DNA of 64,000 nucleotides from contig PTFA01000302.1 of NCBI GenBank assembly GCA_003342895.1, positions 821,959 to 885,958 on the forward strand, in the 5' to 3' direction. Positions 15,001 to 28,370 of the stretch are shown one piece after another (the first letter of the stretch is position 1; every line of letters begins with the position of its first letter). This stretch comes from Casuarius casuarius. Lineage: Eukaryota; Chordata; Aves; Casuariiformes; Casuariidae. A program made the position numbers and the translations under genes. The notes under the pieces were generated by a model. That model did not search any database. It was not told the origin of the DNA and saw only the letters and a program-made list of their open reading frames with translations.

Positions 15001-18000
15001 GGTATCTTAAGCTCAACCGCTGAAAGGAACTGCATTCAAGCAAACTTCTAGCACAATTGATGTAATGCAGGCAGCAAGAACAAATGAACTGGGAAGATAA
15101 TGTGTTACTGATAGCCATGCTCTATTGGGATAAGCAAAAGCCATCAATTACACAAACAGTGCTGAAACTGCAGATCTGTAAGGCAATGAGGGAGACAAAT
15201 TGTCTGTGATGCTCGTTTCACTGAATCTGCCTAAAGTATTTCTCACCCCTGAGAAATGCATGTATGTGAATATCACAGGACAAAGATGAGCTTCTTTACT
15301 TCTCAGCTGAGCCACCAGACAGGACTGAAACATCTGCATCAATTTGCTTCACTGCCAAATGAGGAAGATTATCAACCAGCTTCATCGTAACACCATGCTA
15401 ACCTGGCTGCCCACGCTGAAGCAGATGAGGCGTATTCCCATAACCCCTTCTGTTACCTAGAGTTAGGCTAGTAGCTACATGCACTAACATTTGGGAATGC
15501 TACATGCATATCCAGAAGGTGCTATGGATGTATCCTCATCAGTCAAAAGCAGTATGTATCCAGTCAAACCTAATTCCCTCTCTGGTGACTTTTACCAACA
15601 GGCAGGACATTCCCCAGTAGTGGACACTACCTCTGAAATAAATGGCTGTGCAATTATAGTGCAGCTGGGGGGAAGGACAGGGGAGGAAAGTAATCCCCAT
15701 TTTTCAGGCTACTGTGTCTTTAGATGACTCTTCCAATGACATTTTTCTGCTTTTCCCTGTAGGGAGCAGCCAGTCTGGCTCAAAAGGGTAAATGCTTACA
15801 TGTGTCAGATTGCATTACTGTGGAGGAGGACGGAGAACTGTGCTCTGCTGACATTCAGCTGCAGATAATGGAGTGCATGCAAGAGGACCTATCACTCTCA
15901 ATTTTCCTCTCACACCTTGTGGTATCTTTCACAGGTGGCATGCTGGATTTGGTCTGCATTTGGAGATCTGACAAAAATGGCAGATTCACTGAAAACATGG
16001 GAGAAATAATTGAACTGCACATACACTGGCTGAATATAATTCAAAACAACAGAAGCTTTTGAATAGACTTCAGTGGATTTAGCAATAAAATATAGTATAT
16101 TCTTAGAAGCCTTCTTCCACTGTACTGAAAAAGCCGTACAGCAAAATTTTTGCAGTTAACCCAGGAGTTAAAAAAGTGGAACGAAGGGGTTTACAGCACC
16201 AGCGCTTGAAGGAATATTTCAGTTCTTGAAACACAATGGCAAGACACCTGAGTTAGACTAAAGGTGGATTTGTCTGCCTGACTGTAGTCATTCAGAGCCA
16301 TATTGCAATGAGGTAGACTTAAGCCTTCAAATAAGCCTCCCTGAGCCAGTTCCTTGCACAAACTACCTGTATTGGCCTTAACTTTTCATCCTCAGTTTTG
16401 TGCTCACTTCTGCAGACTTTTGAATCAAGATTGTACTGTCAGCTGCTTTGAAGAAATGTGCAATTTTTCTGTCAGACAACTTTGCATCAACACTTTGTTC
16501 GTAAAGCTAAAACTGCCAGTTTTGCTTGACAGAAGATGGAATTAATTAATGCCTTGTTATTATCTTCTTCTGTTGTGGTGAAGAAAGATGTGGGCTCATC
16601 CATGTGATTGGCAATTACAAATAGAGCAGGTTGAAAAGACTGTTGTTGTTTCCTTGCACTGTTAGGAAACTGTTTTCTTATTTAGAGACTGGTGCTGTCT
16701 TGAAAGGACACATCTCAACCTCATATTTATACCAGACACATCTTAGTGAAAATCTCGTAAATTCTATGACAGCAGACTCAAATATTGCTCTTCCTTGGAA
16801 AGCTGGAAGGTGCAGGTGAACTAGTGTTAGCATGGCATGAACCGTGTTACTTCTAGAAAGCTAGGTGATCCAGCAGAACGGGCCCTTTCAGACCAGATAT
16901 TCGGTTCTCCTAGGGTTAAAGGTAGATCTGTTATCTATGAGAAGAGACGAGGAGAACCCAACAGGATTAGTAACTTTATATTCAAGTTAAAATTACTGCT
17001 CAGTACAAAGCTGACACGATCTGGCTTTTAACAACAGGAGATCAGAAATAAGATCCAGATGTTTAAGGACAAAGACACCTGTCTTCACCTAAACTTAGCT
17101 GTGCTGCACGGTGATCACTTTCACTCATTTCAGAGGGAATACTTATGAGTAAGTTACTGCTCAATTAGAGAAGATGCATCAGGCTCTGGCCTCTGTGAAT
17201 CAGTTTGACAATCTTAGAAAATGATATATAATTAGGAAAAAATATAGTGTTACAGTTTGCTTTCAAAGTACTATTTGTTTTCCCCAAAAAAGAAAACCAC
17301 CAGGCAAAAATAATATCCAGATATGGTATATCCTCTGCGGTTATTCACATATTACCTCCTCCAAAATTAAAATAGGTAGTGAAATGTTTCATTTTCCAGC
17401 CACAATTTTCAAAAGAGGCACAACTTGCTGGTGCAAAACTCCAGTGATGTTTCTTAGCCAAGCCATATGCTTGAAAAAGTTACAAGAAAGGATCACTTGG
17501 CTCCGTAATAGAGAAAGAGATAAAGTGCTTTGAAAGCAAAAAGAAAGAAAGAGAATAAGTTAAGATATTGTTGTCATGTTGTTGGGCTATATTTTGCACC
17601 TGAAAGGCTTAACATTTAAGGAAAGGTAACAGTTAGTAGGTGATATCAAATGATGCCACACTAGTCGTCTTCTAGCCAATATCTAGTGCATTATAAGTAT
17701 AAGAAGCTCTATTTCTTGAGCACTTTTTGAGCCCTGCTGCACAGAGATGAGTGAACTGATTATAGTGGTTATAGTTATCCAGGCTGTCCCACAGTTCTCA
17801 GACCCGTGTAAAGATGTAAACATGTAAATGTTTACCTGTAAAGACCCATGTAAAGGGCTCTGTAACATAAAACCTTGATTCTGCTTGGCAACCCCACCAG
17901 GCCTCCATGTCAATAGAAATAACTGGAGGTTGAAGAGAGGCTTTCACTCTGCACTTCCTAAATGAACACATGTGAGTCACGGATTCCCAAGGAGAATGGA

Positions 18001-19578
18001 TCATGGATTTGTCCTTTCACAGTTCTTCAAAGTCACAACATGTGCTGCTTGAAACATGCTCTACTGATGCAATGCAAACATCCTGACACTTGTGTCTGTG
18101 GTATGCAAAACATTAGTTTTAAAGGGTATAAAAAACAGTTGTGACATGATCCAAAGTCTGTAAGAAAATGCTGGTTGTCTTCTGCAGGCTTGTGGAATTT
18201 ATCACCTCATTTCTTTTTGTTCTCCTTCAGCTGCTTATCTGTTTCATGATGTGCATTGTCTAAAATCAAAATTTAAAGACATTCCTGTGGCAATGAATAT
18301 CTTTAAGCAGTCACATTCCCTAGTACTTCAAAGAACAGCTAAAGCTGGTGCTTAGCCCTGGGTTGAATGCTTGAATGCTTGCATTCAAGTTTTGAAGATT
18401 CACAGTTTTAGTTTATAGCAGCACCCTCATTATCTGCTGGGGCAGAATTCAATTGTAAGGGCAGACCCAGGATGTGGTAAGTTTTCCTGCCTGATGATCC
18501 AGTTGACTTTGTGTCGGCTGCAGCCAATGTCAAAGCCAATACATGGGCAGTATATGTGACTGGGGAGTTTTGACAAAGCTTGAACCCTGAGGTTAGCTGG
18601 AGGCATGTTAAAGTCATGGCAGACAAAACTAACCTCCTTTAAAAATATAGCTTCTGAAGGGTATGTGCATTTTCCTACACTTGACCTATTTTTTGGTTCC
18701 CTCCCTCCACTCCTCAGAGGAAGAAGCATGAGCAGCTAGTTTTTTTGCTTCAGTAAAGTGCTTTCCCGAGGAAATTAGTTATCTTTTTCAGAAAAAGTGA
18801 TGTAGGTACCAGAGAACCTATAAACATTTTTCCCCACAACTCTCATCTTGACAATAAACCCATAATACCAGTGGAATAGAGCATGAAGAGAGAATAAAAT
18901 TACATCAGGACTTAAATTAACTTTCATATTACCTGCAACTCAAGTACTTATTGCTTCTGTGCCAAAGTTATTACTTACTTGTATAAGATTTTAAACTGTA
19001 ACGTTTTAAGGAGGCAGCCTTATCTGTAGAGAGATTCCAGCTCTGAAAAAAAAAGCAAAGGCTAGGAAATTTCAAAAGGTTTAAGTCTAAGCCTCCAAAT
19101 GTCAGGCTGTGCATTCAAACCTCTTCTGCTTGCAAACTAAGCTTGAAATCTAGCAAGAAGAGTTTCTTGTGAAATTTCTTATATAGCCTAATCCAGCAGG
19201 TGCTGGAAAGCTTGTTTTTGAAAGAAACACTATGCTTTCATGTCAAGTCCTGCTGGAACATGAAATTGTGGAGACATAGTGAAAAGATGAGAGGGTTTTT
19301 TTTTCTTTTTTTTTCCTTTAAATGACAACTAAACCACTTGATCCTCAGCAGCTCTCAATTTGTGGACAGTTCAGTTTGAGTTTAAATCGAGTTCACTGCT
19401 GTTTCTTCTTTTATTCAGTCTGTTCAAATATTCTGTTCACAACATACACCTAGTGATAGATAAAAATAACTGTCATGCTGAATTTATTTTAACTATTCAG
19501 GTAGGTTGTTTGGATTTTCCAGATTCCTTTTCTGAGAATAGCAATGAGTCTTCCCATAGCTTAGGAACAGACTGTTTC
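9083..19578. other. Non-coding DNA, nothing recognised
   Basis: Open frames on both strands are short and lack codon-like structure or family motifs. A small palindrome, CTTGAATGC-tt-GCATTCAAG, lies at 18370-18389 beside a direct TTGAATGC duplication. Confidence 0.7.
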
Positions 19579-19785
19579 TAAGAACATAGGAAATGCCCCA
19601 CTGGATCAGAGCAATTGTCTTTGACAGTGCGGTAAGAGATCCCATTTAGGGAAAACACCTAAGTCTGGCCAGTATCTGCAGACCCTCTCCTGTACCCCCT
19701 TCAGCATCTAAAGTCACTAGATTAGGGATGTCACTGGATACATCTCTGCCTTGTCCCTTTAATGTGTTTTTTGAATCTGTTGCTC
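19579..19785 (+). repeat. Old sauropsid interspersed repeat
   Basis: Starts AAGAACATAGGAAATGCCCC followed by CACTGGATCAGAGCAATTG, TTTGACAGTG, then TTAGGGATGTCACTGGATAC and TTTTTTGAATCTGTTG. This matches in order a dispersed element common in turtles and crocodilians (…ACATAAGAATGGCCATACTG…GTCAGACC…CTGACAGTGG…CTAGGGA…TTTTTTGAACCCTGTT…). I do not know its formal family name. The copy is heavily decayed, which suggests insertion before birds diverged. Confidence 0.65.
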
Positions 19786-20274
19786 ATCAGTCTGACACAG
19801 AGACATTTATCTATGTGTGTTTTTTTTTTTTTCCTGAAAAACATCATCATCAGCTACATGGTAGGTGAACTACCATGTTTGGAACTACCAGTCTGGGAAA
19901 CTCTCAGGAGGACAGACAATGAACTTACATACTGCTACAAGTCATGATTTCCTAAAGGGCTTAGTAATTGTCGATATCTGAGAAATGAGTGCAAAGGGAC
20001 TGGATGCTCAGCAATACTAAGCATTCACAGAAATTCACACTACCTTAAAGCACCTCACATGGTACCCAGAAACAAAGGCAATCAAACTAGTTATAACTTG
20101 GAGGAATTTTAACCACTAGCAATACTATCTGGGGGAGGAAGGATCAGAATATGCTCACATCCACTGCAGGCACCTTATTTAATGGGAAATTAGGTTAATA
20201 AAGACAGACAGATGACAAGAGCAGACAAGACAGTTTGAGACCCAAGGCTTAGCGCAGCTTTGACATAGATAAGT

Positions 20275-20340
20275 TGAATGGCCATTGAACTCAATGAGAC
20301 ATTCACAAGTTTGTGTCAGGGCTGAATTTACTTCCTTATG
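20275..20340. repeat. Short old repeat fragment
   Basis: GGCCATTGAACTCAATGAGA then CATTCACAAGTTTGTGTCAG and GGCTGAATTT resembles 'cccattgaagtcaatgggactactcacaggt…gtcagggctgaattt'. It lies about 220 bp before the antisense MIR-like copy. Confidence 0.42.
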
Positions 20341-20557
20341 TTCAGCAGAAAAAGGTGAAGAGTTGAATTCAGAGACAGCGTCTTTTTGTTTGTTTTTGGA
20401 AAACAGCGATGGTCATATGAAATTTTCACTGCTATCCCAAAGCCTACGCTCTTAAAATCAACAGACCTCATGAGCAGAGACATTTCAGGTGCTCAGCATA
20501 GTATAATTGCAACTGAAGGATGGTGCTTGGCCTATGGTTTTGTATTTATGTAGTAGA

Positions 20558-20665
20558 AATAAATCTGAGGAAGCACAGAGAGATAAAGGCTTGTTCAAGG
20601 CAGCGTAAGTGGAATGGGACTATGAATCCTACGTATTCTACATCTAGCTCTCTAATTGCCGCACT
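20558..20665 (-). repeat. MIR-like SINE fragment, antisense
   Basis: The plus strand reads AAATCTGAGGAAGCACAGAG, AGATAAAGGCTTGTTCAAGG, then GGGACTATGAATCC and CTAGCTCTCTAATTGCCGCA. This is the antisense MIR order: 'aaactgaggcacagag…ttaag…cttgcccaaggtca…gggattcgaaccc…gctctctaaccac'. It is better preserved than the other copies in the window. Confidence 0.65.
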
Positions 20666-20960
20666 CCTACAAGAGCTGCTGTTGGGAACCCATCTCCATT
20701 CAGAACTACAGTGGGAAACATTCATCCTCTAAATAAATATCTGAGGAATGAGGACTACAAGCTAGCATTTCCCCGTTTCTGCATTTCCTTTCTCTCTGGG
20801 TGCCTTCAGCTGCTGGGGAGCTGAGAAACAATGCAATGAGACTGAAGGAGTACTGAATATCCTCCCTAGGTTTTCACTTGGGGTGTTGCTGCTTTTCTTT
20901 TTCTTTTCAAAGGGCTAGTGCAAAGGGCCAGTTTGCCTCTTTCAAATGGCTCTTGATTTT

Positions 20961-20999
20961 TAATTTGTCGTTTTATTATGGCTATAAAACGACAAATTA
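20961..20999. repeat. Perfect 16-bp inverted repeat (hairpin)
   Basis: TAATTTGTCGTTTTAT (20961-20976) is exactly complementary to ATAAAACGACAAATTA (20984-20999) with a 7-nt loop TATGGCT (20977-20983). The arms contain a CpG each (TCGT/ACGA), unusual in this AT-rich setting. Confidence 0.9.
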
Positions 21000-22376
21000 G
21001 ATCTCATCCTGACAAAATAGGATATTACTCCATATTTGCTGCTGTGTAATGACATCCCTGGCTACTGTGGCTTAAGGCGTATTGATTGCTCTAGCGGCCT
21101 CTGTAAGAATGCTCCTGCTGGAAGTCAGTGACTCTCCTAATCCTCATTGGAAAACTGTGTATTAGTTGTGAATGAATTACTAGAAGGTTGCATTAAAAAA
21201 GAGAAAAAAAAGACAAAGGAAGGCAGAGCATTTGTGTTCTTGTATTTCTCTGTCTTCCAAAAACAATAGGTCCAGATGCCGTTTGTAAGAGGAGGTAGTA
21301 GAAGATGTCTCTCTAATGCTAACAACCATGCTTCTGCTATGTAATACTTGCACTATGGCATTTCTGTCTCATCATATATCAATGCACCAGCACAAAGAAA
21401 GCCATAAAGCAATGGCAGGCAATCATTCCTTGGTTCTGTTTGAGCACATTCTGCGAATCAGCCCAGTTTTATCAAATAAAAAGAACTTGCCTGCATATCT
21501 AGCAGCTCCCTGGCTACTCACCTGGAATGGCTCTTGGGGCTGGTGGCTTTTCTGCTCAAGATTTGCCCTCTGTGCAGATGAAACATTTTGCACACATGGC
21601 AACAGCGACGAGCCACATCAGCCTAAGAAAATGCTTGGTTCTGAGGTACTGGTTGGGCTTGTGTTGCACAGAGAGTTTCTCTCTGCCTCAGTTCCTCATT
21701 TAAATGGAACAATAACTGCACTTCTCTGCCTTACTGGGATGCTGTGAAATCTAATTACGTGAAAGATTGTGAAGTACCCAGATACAACAGGGCTTGGGGC
21801 TGGGTGAAAACATAAGTATCCATCGTATACTTATAACCTGGGTCTAGAAAGTTAAACTAGCAACATCACAAGAATGGCTTTTATATGATGTAACTGCACA
21901 GTCTGTTAGTTATTGTCAAAAATACAGCAAAACCAATCTCAGTCAGAGCCATCAGAATTTCAGTCTCTCATCCCAGCAGGACCCAGTCAGGATGGCCTGG
22001 TAAACCTGTCTGTGCAGCCGGTATCTACTATCTTTACATACAGTGCAGCCATTCCTGGAGTCTTTTGGGGTTGGGGGTGGAAAGGAACCATTTTATTGCT
22101 TTCTTCAAAGTTTGTATAGGCAAACTATACTGCAGAGCCAAAGAAAGACAGTGAAAAAATTAATCCAGTTCATCTTCCTTCTGATCCTATGACAAACTTT
22201 ATAACATCAATTATTTTGGTGCAAATATTCAGGAATGATTTGAAGTCTATTTTAAAGTGCTCTGACTCCTGCTCTGCAGAACTCTCATAAAGCGGTAGCT
22301 CTTATTGTGAAAAGCCGCATAGCATACACATAAATAATAACTTTGCGTTTTCTGCTCTCCTCTTAATATGTAGATT

Positions 22377-22399
22377 TATTTACATTAATAATGTAAATA
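22377..22399. repeat. 23-bp AT-rich palindrome
   Basis: TATTTACATTA and TAATGTAAATA are exact inverted copies separated by one A. In AT-rich DNA such palindromes arise fairly often. Confidence 0.8.
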
Positions 22400-23473
22400 T
22401 ATGCCACAGCATCTTTCTTACATTAGTTTTGAAAGATCAGCTCTCTTCGGTCTTCACTTATTGCCTGGAAATAGTGAGGGGTGTTCCACAAATACCTAGA
22501 TTAAGAATTTAGGTGAAGTTAAGGCTATCACCTCAGTCGCACAAGACAAAGATGCTTTAAGTGTGAGATGCTATCACTTTGCTATTCATTGTACTAAGTT
22601 CTCATCAACTTAGTTATAATTCTTGAAACAGATCTAACTTTACAATAAGTCAGCCACCAAGCCAAGGCTCACTTGTGTAACCAAATTGGATTTACTACAT
22701 CATCTGAAAACAAAAATTATAATTTGCAGGAACCACATCTCATTTTTCAGACCTTGTCATCTGCATGATACTGGTAGTTTTTGATAAAACATTTTCTTGG
22801 AGCAATCCTGAAATTCTTATTTACGTAGTAACCTCTGTAGAAATGACAGTTTTGATTTGAATACACATGAAAAAGAGGAAGCCTGAAAGAAAAGGAACTT
22901 GTATTAAGCCAGACAGCTTGGCTGATAATAAAAAGTAATCCAAATGTCATCCTAACTTTGCTTTAGACAATATGAATATCCAAAAAGATTCAGAATTTGA
23001 GCTTGCACTTCTCAAAACTGGGCATGCACATATGTAACTGCAAAGTCTTCAAGGAGGGTCAACTGGTCACATAGCAAAAGTCTGTATAAGCAGAATTTTA
23101 AGAAGTAAACAAATGCCAAGTAAAGCTTTTTGCATACATCTATTATGGTACTCCTTTACGGCTGTGCTGTAAGCTCTTCTTTTTAATATTTTTTTCATAA
23201 ATATTTGATGCACAGACTGAATTCTCTGATCTCTTTACTAGGAGAAATGGATATACTACACTAAGGTTATTCATAAAATTATTGCATGGGGAAGATTTAC
23301 AAGATACACATAACTATGACAGGACTTTATGGCAGCAGAATAGACTTTAACTTAACATCCCTACTTGGAAAGCAGGTATTGGTAATACTAGTATATTGAT
23401 TGAAATGTATAGCGTGTATGTAAACTTGTACATCCTTCACTATAGATAATTCCTTAGTTTGTAAATTTTATAG

Positions 23474-23580
23474 GATGCAGTCTTGCAAAGATTTACACAC
23501 AAATTCACTGTGTATCCTCATCCCAAGGAATCAATAGCAAGACTCCCACTGCTTTCAGTGGACCCAGGAGTTCAGCTGCT
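23474..23580. repeat. Old sauropsid repeat fragment
   Basis: GATGCAGTCTTGCAAAGATT at the start and AGACTCCCACTGCTTTCAGT then GGACCCAGGAGTTCAG near the end recall 'aatcttgcaaagatttac…actcccactgacttcagtgggaccaggatttca', a recurrent motif in turtle and crocodilian repeats. Middle part not recognised. Confidence 0.45.
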
Positions 23581-23899
23581 GGTTCCAAACAGGGTTGTGT
23601 TGCACAGCAGAGTCCACACCAGCTTTTAGCAGATGCAGGGTCTAAGGCCAACTTTTTGATATGTATATCACATCTTTTTCACCTTTTCCCTATTGGCATA
23701 TTCTGAGATACTGCTGATATATTGACAGAAAAATAGAGACTTTTCTGTCTCAGTGAGCTCAAGAAGACATAAATTTGAAATCCTGAAAGGTAAATACTGG
23801 AAGAAGCAGTAACTGTTGAGAATTAAAGGCAAATATTTTTTCAAAATCCAGGTCTATATTTGTTGTCTTGAGAGAAGGGGAAGTCATTTGCCCATACAT

Positions 23900-23921
23900 G
23901 CACACACACGCACACGCACAA
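23900..23921. repeat. (CA)n microsatellite with CG steps
   Basis: CA repeat broken by CGCA units. Confidence 0.8.
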
Positions 23922-24329
23922 AATAGAATTTCTACAACTATAAACCAGTGAGGACTATGAAGTCTATGGTGAAAAGCTAATGCAATCCTTGAGATTCATT
24001 GAGATCTTAAAGGCAAAACTGGCCTTGGATTGACCCTGCCACACAGAGATTATTTTTAAACCCAAACAGAAAATGGAAGGGAAATTAGCATTGGAGACTT
24101 GATTGCTATCATTTTTATTCTGACTGGAGCTGGTCTTTTACCTTTACGTATGGGAGTTAGTCTAGACCAGTTTTGCGTCTTCTGTGTTTGAACCTAATGT
24201 TATGTAGGAGTGTCATCTTTGTCTACAGCTCTAGTTAACACTAGGTATGGTGCAGATTTGATTCTCTGTGCGATACAGTCCTGCACCAACTACACAGATG
24301 GATCCACACCAAACCACTGCTACTGGCTC

Positions 24330-24480
24330 ACCCATTTTCTGGGGAAGGTTGGACCCAGATCCAGATCTAAATAATATGGCTGTCCCTCATTCTTGTGCCA
24401 AACCCATACTTTGACTAGCCCTGAAGTTTGGAGTTGGACTGAGTCCTGATCACTGTGGCCTGGGCCCATCTCTACCATGC
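24330..24480. repeat. Possible old repeat fragment
   Basis: GGTTGGACCCAGATCCAGAT and CCTGAAGTTTGGAGTTGGAC with CTGGGCCCATCTCT recall a reptile element rich in 'gaagttcgggtccggatcc…ggcccatctct'. The match is loose. Confidence 0.28.
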
Positions 24481-26953
24481 ATTACTTACAAAAGGCAGGG
24501 ACAGTACATCCGTGATCGGACTGTGATCATTCTGACCTAAGAAAGGCTTGCAATAGGCTGAAATACAAAGCAACAAATGATCAAAGGAAAACTTTTGGAG
24601 TACGTTTCCTAAGCTTACTTTCATTTGTCAATTTTCGTTTATTGTGAACTGGATGATGTGTTGGTGGTTCTCAGAAAATGAAGACCCTGATTTGTAAATG
24701 GGATGAGGCTTCTCTGATAGGCTTGACAAGTGCGCTGGACTCAGAGCCCATACTGTGCTCCTCACTGCTGAGAGCACACCTCAGCTGAGTTGTTAATCAA
24801 TGCTCTCAGCTGGTAAATGAACTGGCAGTCGATATCAAACAGCTGTTCTCAAGTCTCCCAAATAAATCAGGAACAGAAATATCTTGATGCTTCCTTGTCT
24901 CTTTCAGAGAGAAAAAAAGCTACCTATTTGATTGAACTACCCCTTTTTACTTTCTCACAGGACTCTTTTCCTCCATTAGCTCCTGCTTCTCCTTGCCTGA
25001 CTTGCCTTGAGCTCAGAGGAGGCTGGGAGATGTCTCTCATGCCGTGTGGCACGCTCCTGCGGGGCAGCAAGGGCCCAGAGGAATTGTCAAAAGATATGAG
25101 AGAAGAAGGGCAAGTCCTTCCCCTTGGAAATATGACCCAGGTGTTTCTGGGGAAAAGGGCTGGCCTGCAGTGACCTGTTGGGCCAAAGAAAGAGACTTGA
25201 TTTTCAGGGATGAGGTTAGCCAGCCACAGGCATAGGTGAGAGGGGCTGGAGGTAGGGAGCCATCAGCCCTGTGTCCTAAAGACAGTGAAGGGACCACACT
25301 CCTCTTTATGGATAAGGGCTGCTCATAAAGATGAGGGTCCTGCATCGGAATGAGGAAGGCCATTAACCTGCTCTGAAGATGTCTTTGCCGGTATGAAGTG
25401 CTGCGCACAAGCAGTGAAGCAGCTGGCTGGCCTCACTGACCCAGTGCCAGCTCCAGAATACTAACGTAAGTATTCCAAACTACACAAAATGGCCCATTTT
25501 ACAGCCTGTTTTGGGGAGTGACTGAAGCTACTTTGTTTCAGTGAAGAATGAATCCTGTTCCCTACCTTTATCGGGGCAACTTCAAAATCTACTCTCTTCA
25601 TATGACTGATTCATCAGAATGTGGGGCTTGAATAGTCTTGCAGTAGCATTAACATGCACATAGTGTCATGTATTTATACGGGGAGAGAGTGATGGCTTAC
25701 CTCCAACAAAACACATATTTTATTCAAGAGAAGATTTCTTGTTAAGGATAAAATGAATCAAATTGAACAGAGCTACCAGCTCTGTCTTCGTAACTCTGTT
25801 ATATTCGGTGTTAATTATTCATTCTTGGAACAGGCAACACTCGCAAGAACATGCCTGCTTTACAACTTAACAGAGCTAGTGGACTTTCATAGGCCTTATT
25901 AGTGCTCACAGTGCCATCATAAGATGCACAGAGTCTCCATTTGAAAAACTAGATGGGCAGACAAATTGAGGGGGAGAGTTCAGATGAATTGACTGAGCTG
26001 CGCAGAGACTAATGTCTCTGAGCAGTGACTAGATCTGAGGACTTTCTGGCTTAAAGCTCTGCTCTTCTCTCTGGAAAATACCTCTCTGGTCCCTGCTCTT
26101 CTCTGAGCCCTTTCTGGATGGCTAAGGCACCTGTAAGATGTTTGCTCACTAAGCCATAATTTTCTTGTACAAATGGTCTGTCTTATATTCTTGCCTCCAC
26201 CTCTACCACTTGATTTGAGTTTTCCTTGGTTTATGCAGAGATGGTAGAAGAAAACAAGGCTGGATTTGGGGGTCAGGCGTTACATCTGGCTTGGAGGGCT
26301 TTTTCCTATAGGCATCATTAGGTTTTTCATGATAGACAGATGGTTCTGGCAGGAAGATTCATGTCCAGGGGTGGATGAGCATCATAATAGGAATCTTTTC
26401 CCCTCAGTTTTCTTATGAGAAGTTTAAGTTTCTGTTAAAGAGGGCTGTAGCATTCACATGCATGGCAATGGGTGTTAGAAGAAGGCCTGCATTTCTGGTG
26501 GTAGCATCAAGCTGATTCAGAGTGCTCTCCACCTCAAATACATCCACACGGTACAGCAGAGCTCAGAGGAAAGCTGTGCAAACATGGTGTGTCCCAGGTA
26601 AAGAGGTGTCAGGCAGAGGGAAGGGAAAGTAAGAGAGCTGGGCACAGTGAACAAAGAAAAGAGCACAGTGTAGTACCGAAAACGTGCAGCTGTGGATCCG
26701 TTGCCCATGGCTAGCTCTTTATTATCACACAAACTTGAATTCATAGTGTCAGCCCTCTGGCCTTCAACGGGGAGTGCTGTGCTGGCTAGATCCTAGTGAA
26801 TTTTCTTCCTGAATCCGAATAGTAAAGTTTTTGGAAAAAATGAGCTCTGAGAGAATGAAATTGGGTTGAATAGCTCTAATAACTTTGGATGCTAAAAAGT
26901 TGGTAGGAATGCTCTGATAATGTCAAAACAATATTTTTAATATATTTCAAATG

Positions 26954-26974
26954 TTTTTTTGGGGGGGGGAGGGG
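26954..26974. repeat. T7-G9-A-G4 homopolymer junction
   Basis: Seven Ts pass directly into nine Gs, then A and four Gs. A pure G-run of this size next to a T-run is rare. Confidence 0.9.
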
Positions 26975-28370
26975 AGTACCTCCAGCATGGCAGTTTTAAT
27001 TGAAACTTCGGATTTTGAAAAAGCAGTTTTTAAGCAAATGATCAGTTCAGAAAGTTTCAGTTTTGGTTTAGCATGGTAGAATCCCCTGCTATGCTTTTGA
27101 CTGTTTGTTTTGACCAGTGAACCGAAACAATCTGCTATTTACCCAGCTCCAGTGCTGACAACATGCTCAGCTTCCTTCAGACAGAAGATCTTTTGCAATA
27201 CTTTTTCCTCTCCTTCCCTGCCCACAATCATCTTGGCCACGTGTGCACTGTAGGAACAGTACAGGCTTGGCTTCCAGACTCTCTAGTAGAAAAGGACCAA
27301 GGCAGGTATGTCTGCAGAATACAGGCCCTAGAAGAAGAGCTGTTAGCTACAAAGAAAGCAAGACCTTCACCAGAGTCAAGTCAAGCCAGATCAGTTCAGC
27401 AGAGGCACTTGCAGCATTTTATCACCTTGCTCTGCCTGATACTATTTAATCATCCTGTTCTCCGGAAAGGTGTTTGCTTTACAGAACTGCTCACCACTAC
27501 TGTTTCTGCAGCAATTGGGCTTATGAAGTATTTAATGAAACGAGAAGGTACGGGCAGCTCCACTAGAGTAAATATGGCTGCTCAAATGATTAAGTTTAAG
27601 CACATATCTGGTTCTTTTCTATGAGGATAAATGCCATTCCTGAGGATTTGAAGATGCGTATAAGGCTTATGTTTTTAACTTCTTTGTTATAGACCTGTCC
27701 CTGGAAGTATCTTTTATATTTTATTGCATTTTTTTTTCTTCACCTAGTTGAACTCCCAACATGACTTTCAGCAAACTGAAACACTGGAATTCACTAATGT
27801 GGGAGGTTTTGAGCTTGCTATTTTGTTATTGCCTAACCACTTGCTTTTAAAAAATTGCCTTACCTTTGTAAAAACTCTGCTGGCCAAACTTCTGTTAACG
27901 TACTTGCACACTCTTGAAAAGGACTAATCAGATAGGAGAAAAATTAGGGCTAGAATTATGGAGGATGCAAGTGCTTTCACAGTGCATAATATTGCACCTG
28001 TCCAGGAGCACCAGGCAGCATCAATGGGACCTTGCTGGTCTGTGGCACTGTAGGCAGATTTTCCATCTGAAGGCCTGCTGAGAGCAGAACCTTTGCTGAA
28101 GAGATCTTGCTTATGTGCCACTTTTTCTTTTCCTGATAAAAGAAAAAGCAATTGCTTCTCAAATGCTGCCAAAGACAGGTAATTCACTCCTTCAGGGTAG
28201 ATTGGGAGTGCTTCCTTCAATATCTTGATCAGAATTGTGCTCTCTTCCCTGACTTCTCTCTTTTTGGGACTGCTATGTATGGCCTGCTAACCCTCTGACA
28301 CCAAGAGCCCATCCTCAATACGTGATTGTGTCAGAGAGGGTTTTTCAAACTAATTTCAATGTAATTCTTT

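Larger units (their letters stand above)
20666..28370. other. Non-coding DNA with scattered small repeats
   Basis: Apart from the inverted repeats, microsatellite, poly(G) tract and old repeats listed separately, nothing is recognised. The longest frame, at 27163-27624, shows no known domain. Confidence 0.65.

Noticed and set aside
27163..27624. 153-codon open frame on the plus strand
   Set aside because: No recognisable family, no consistent splice context, and composition like other random frames here.
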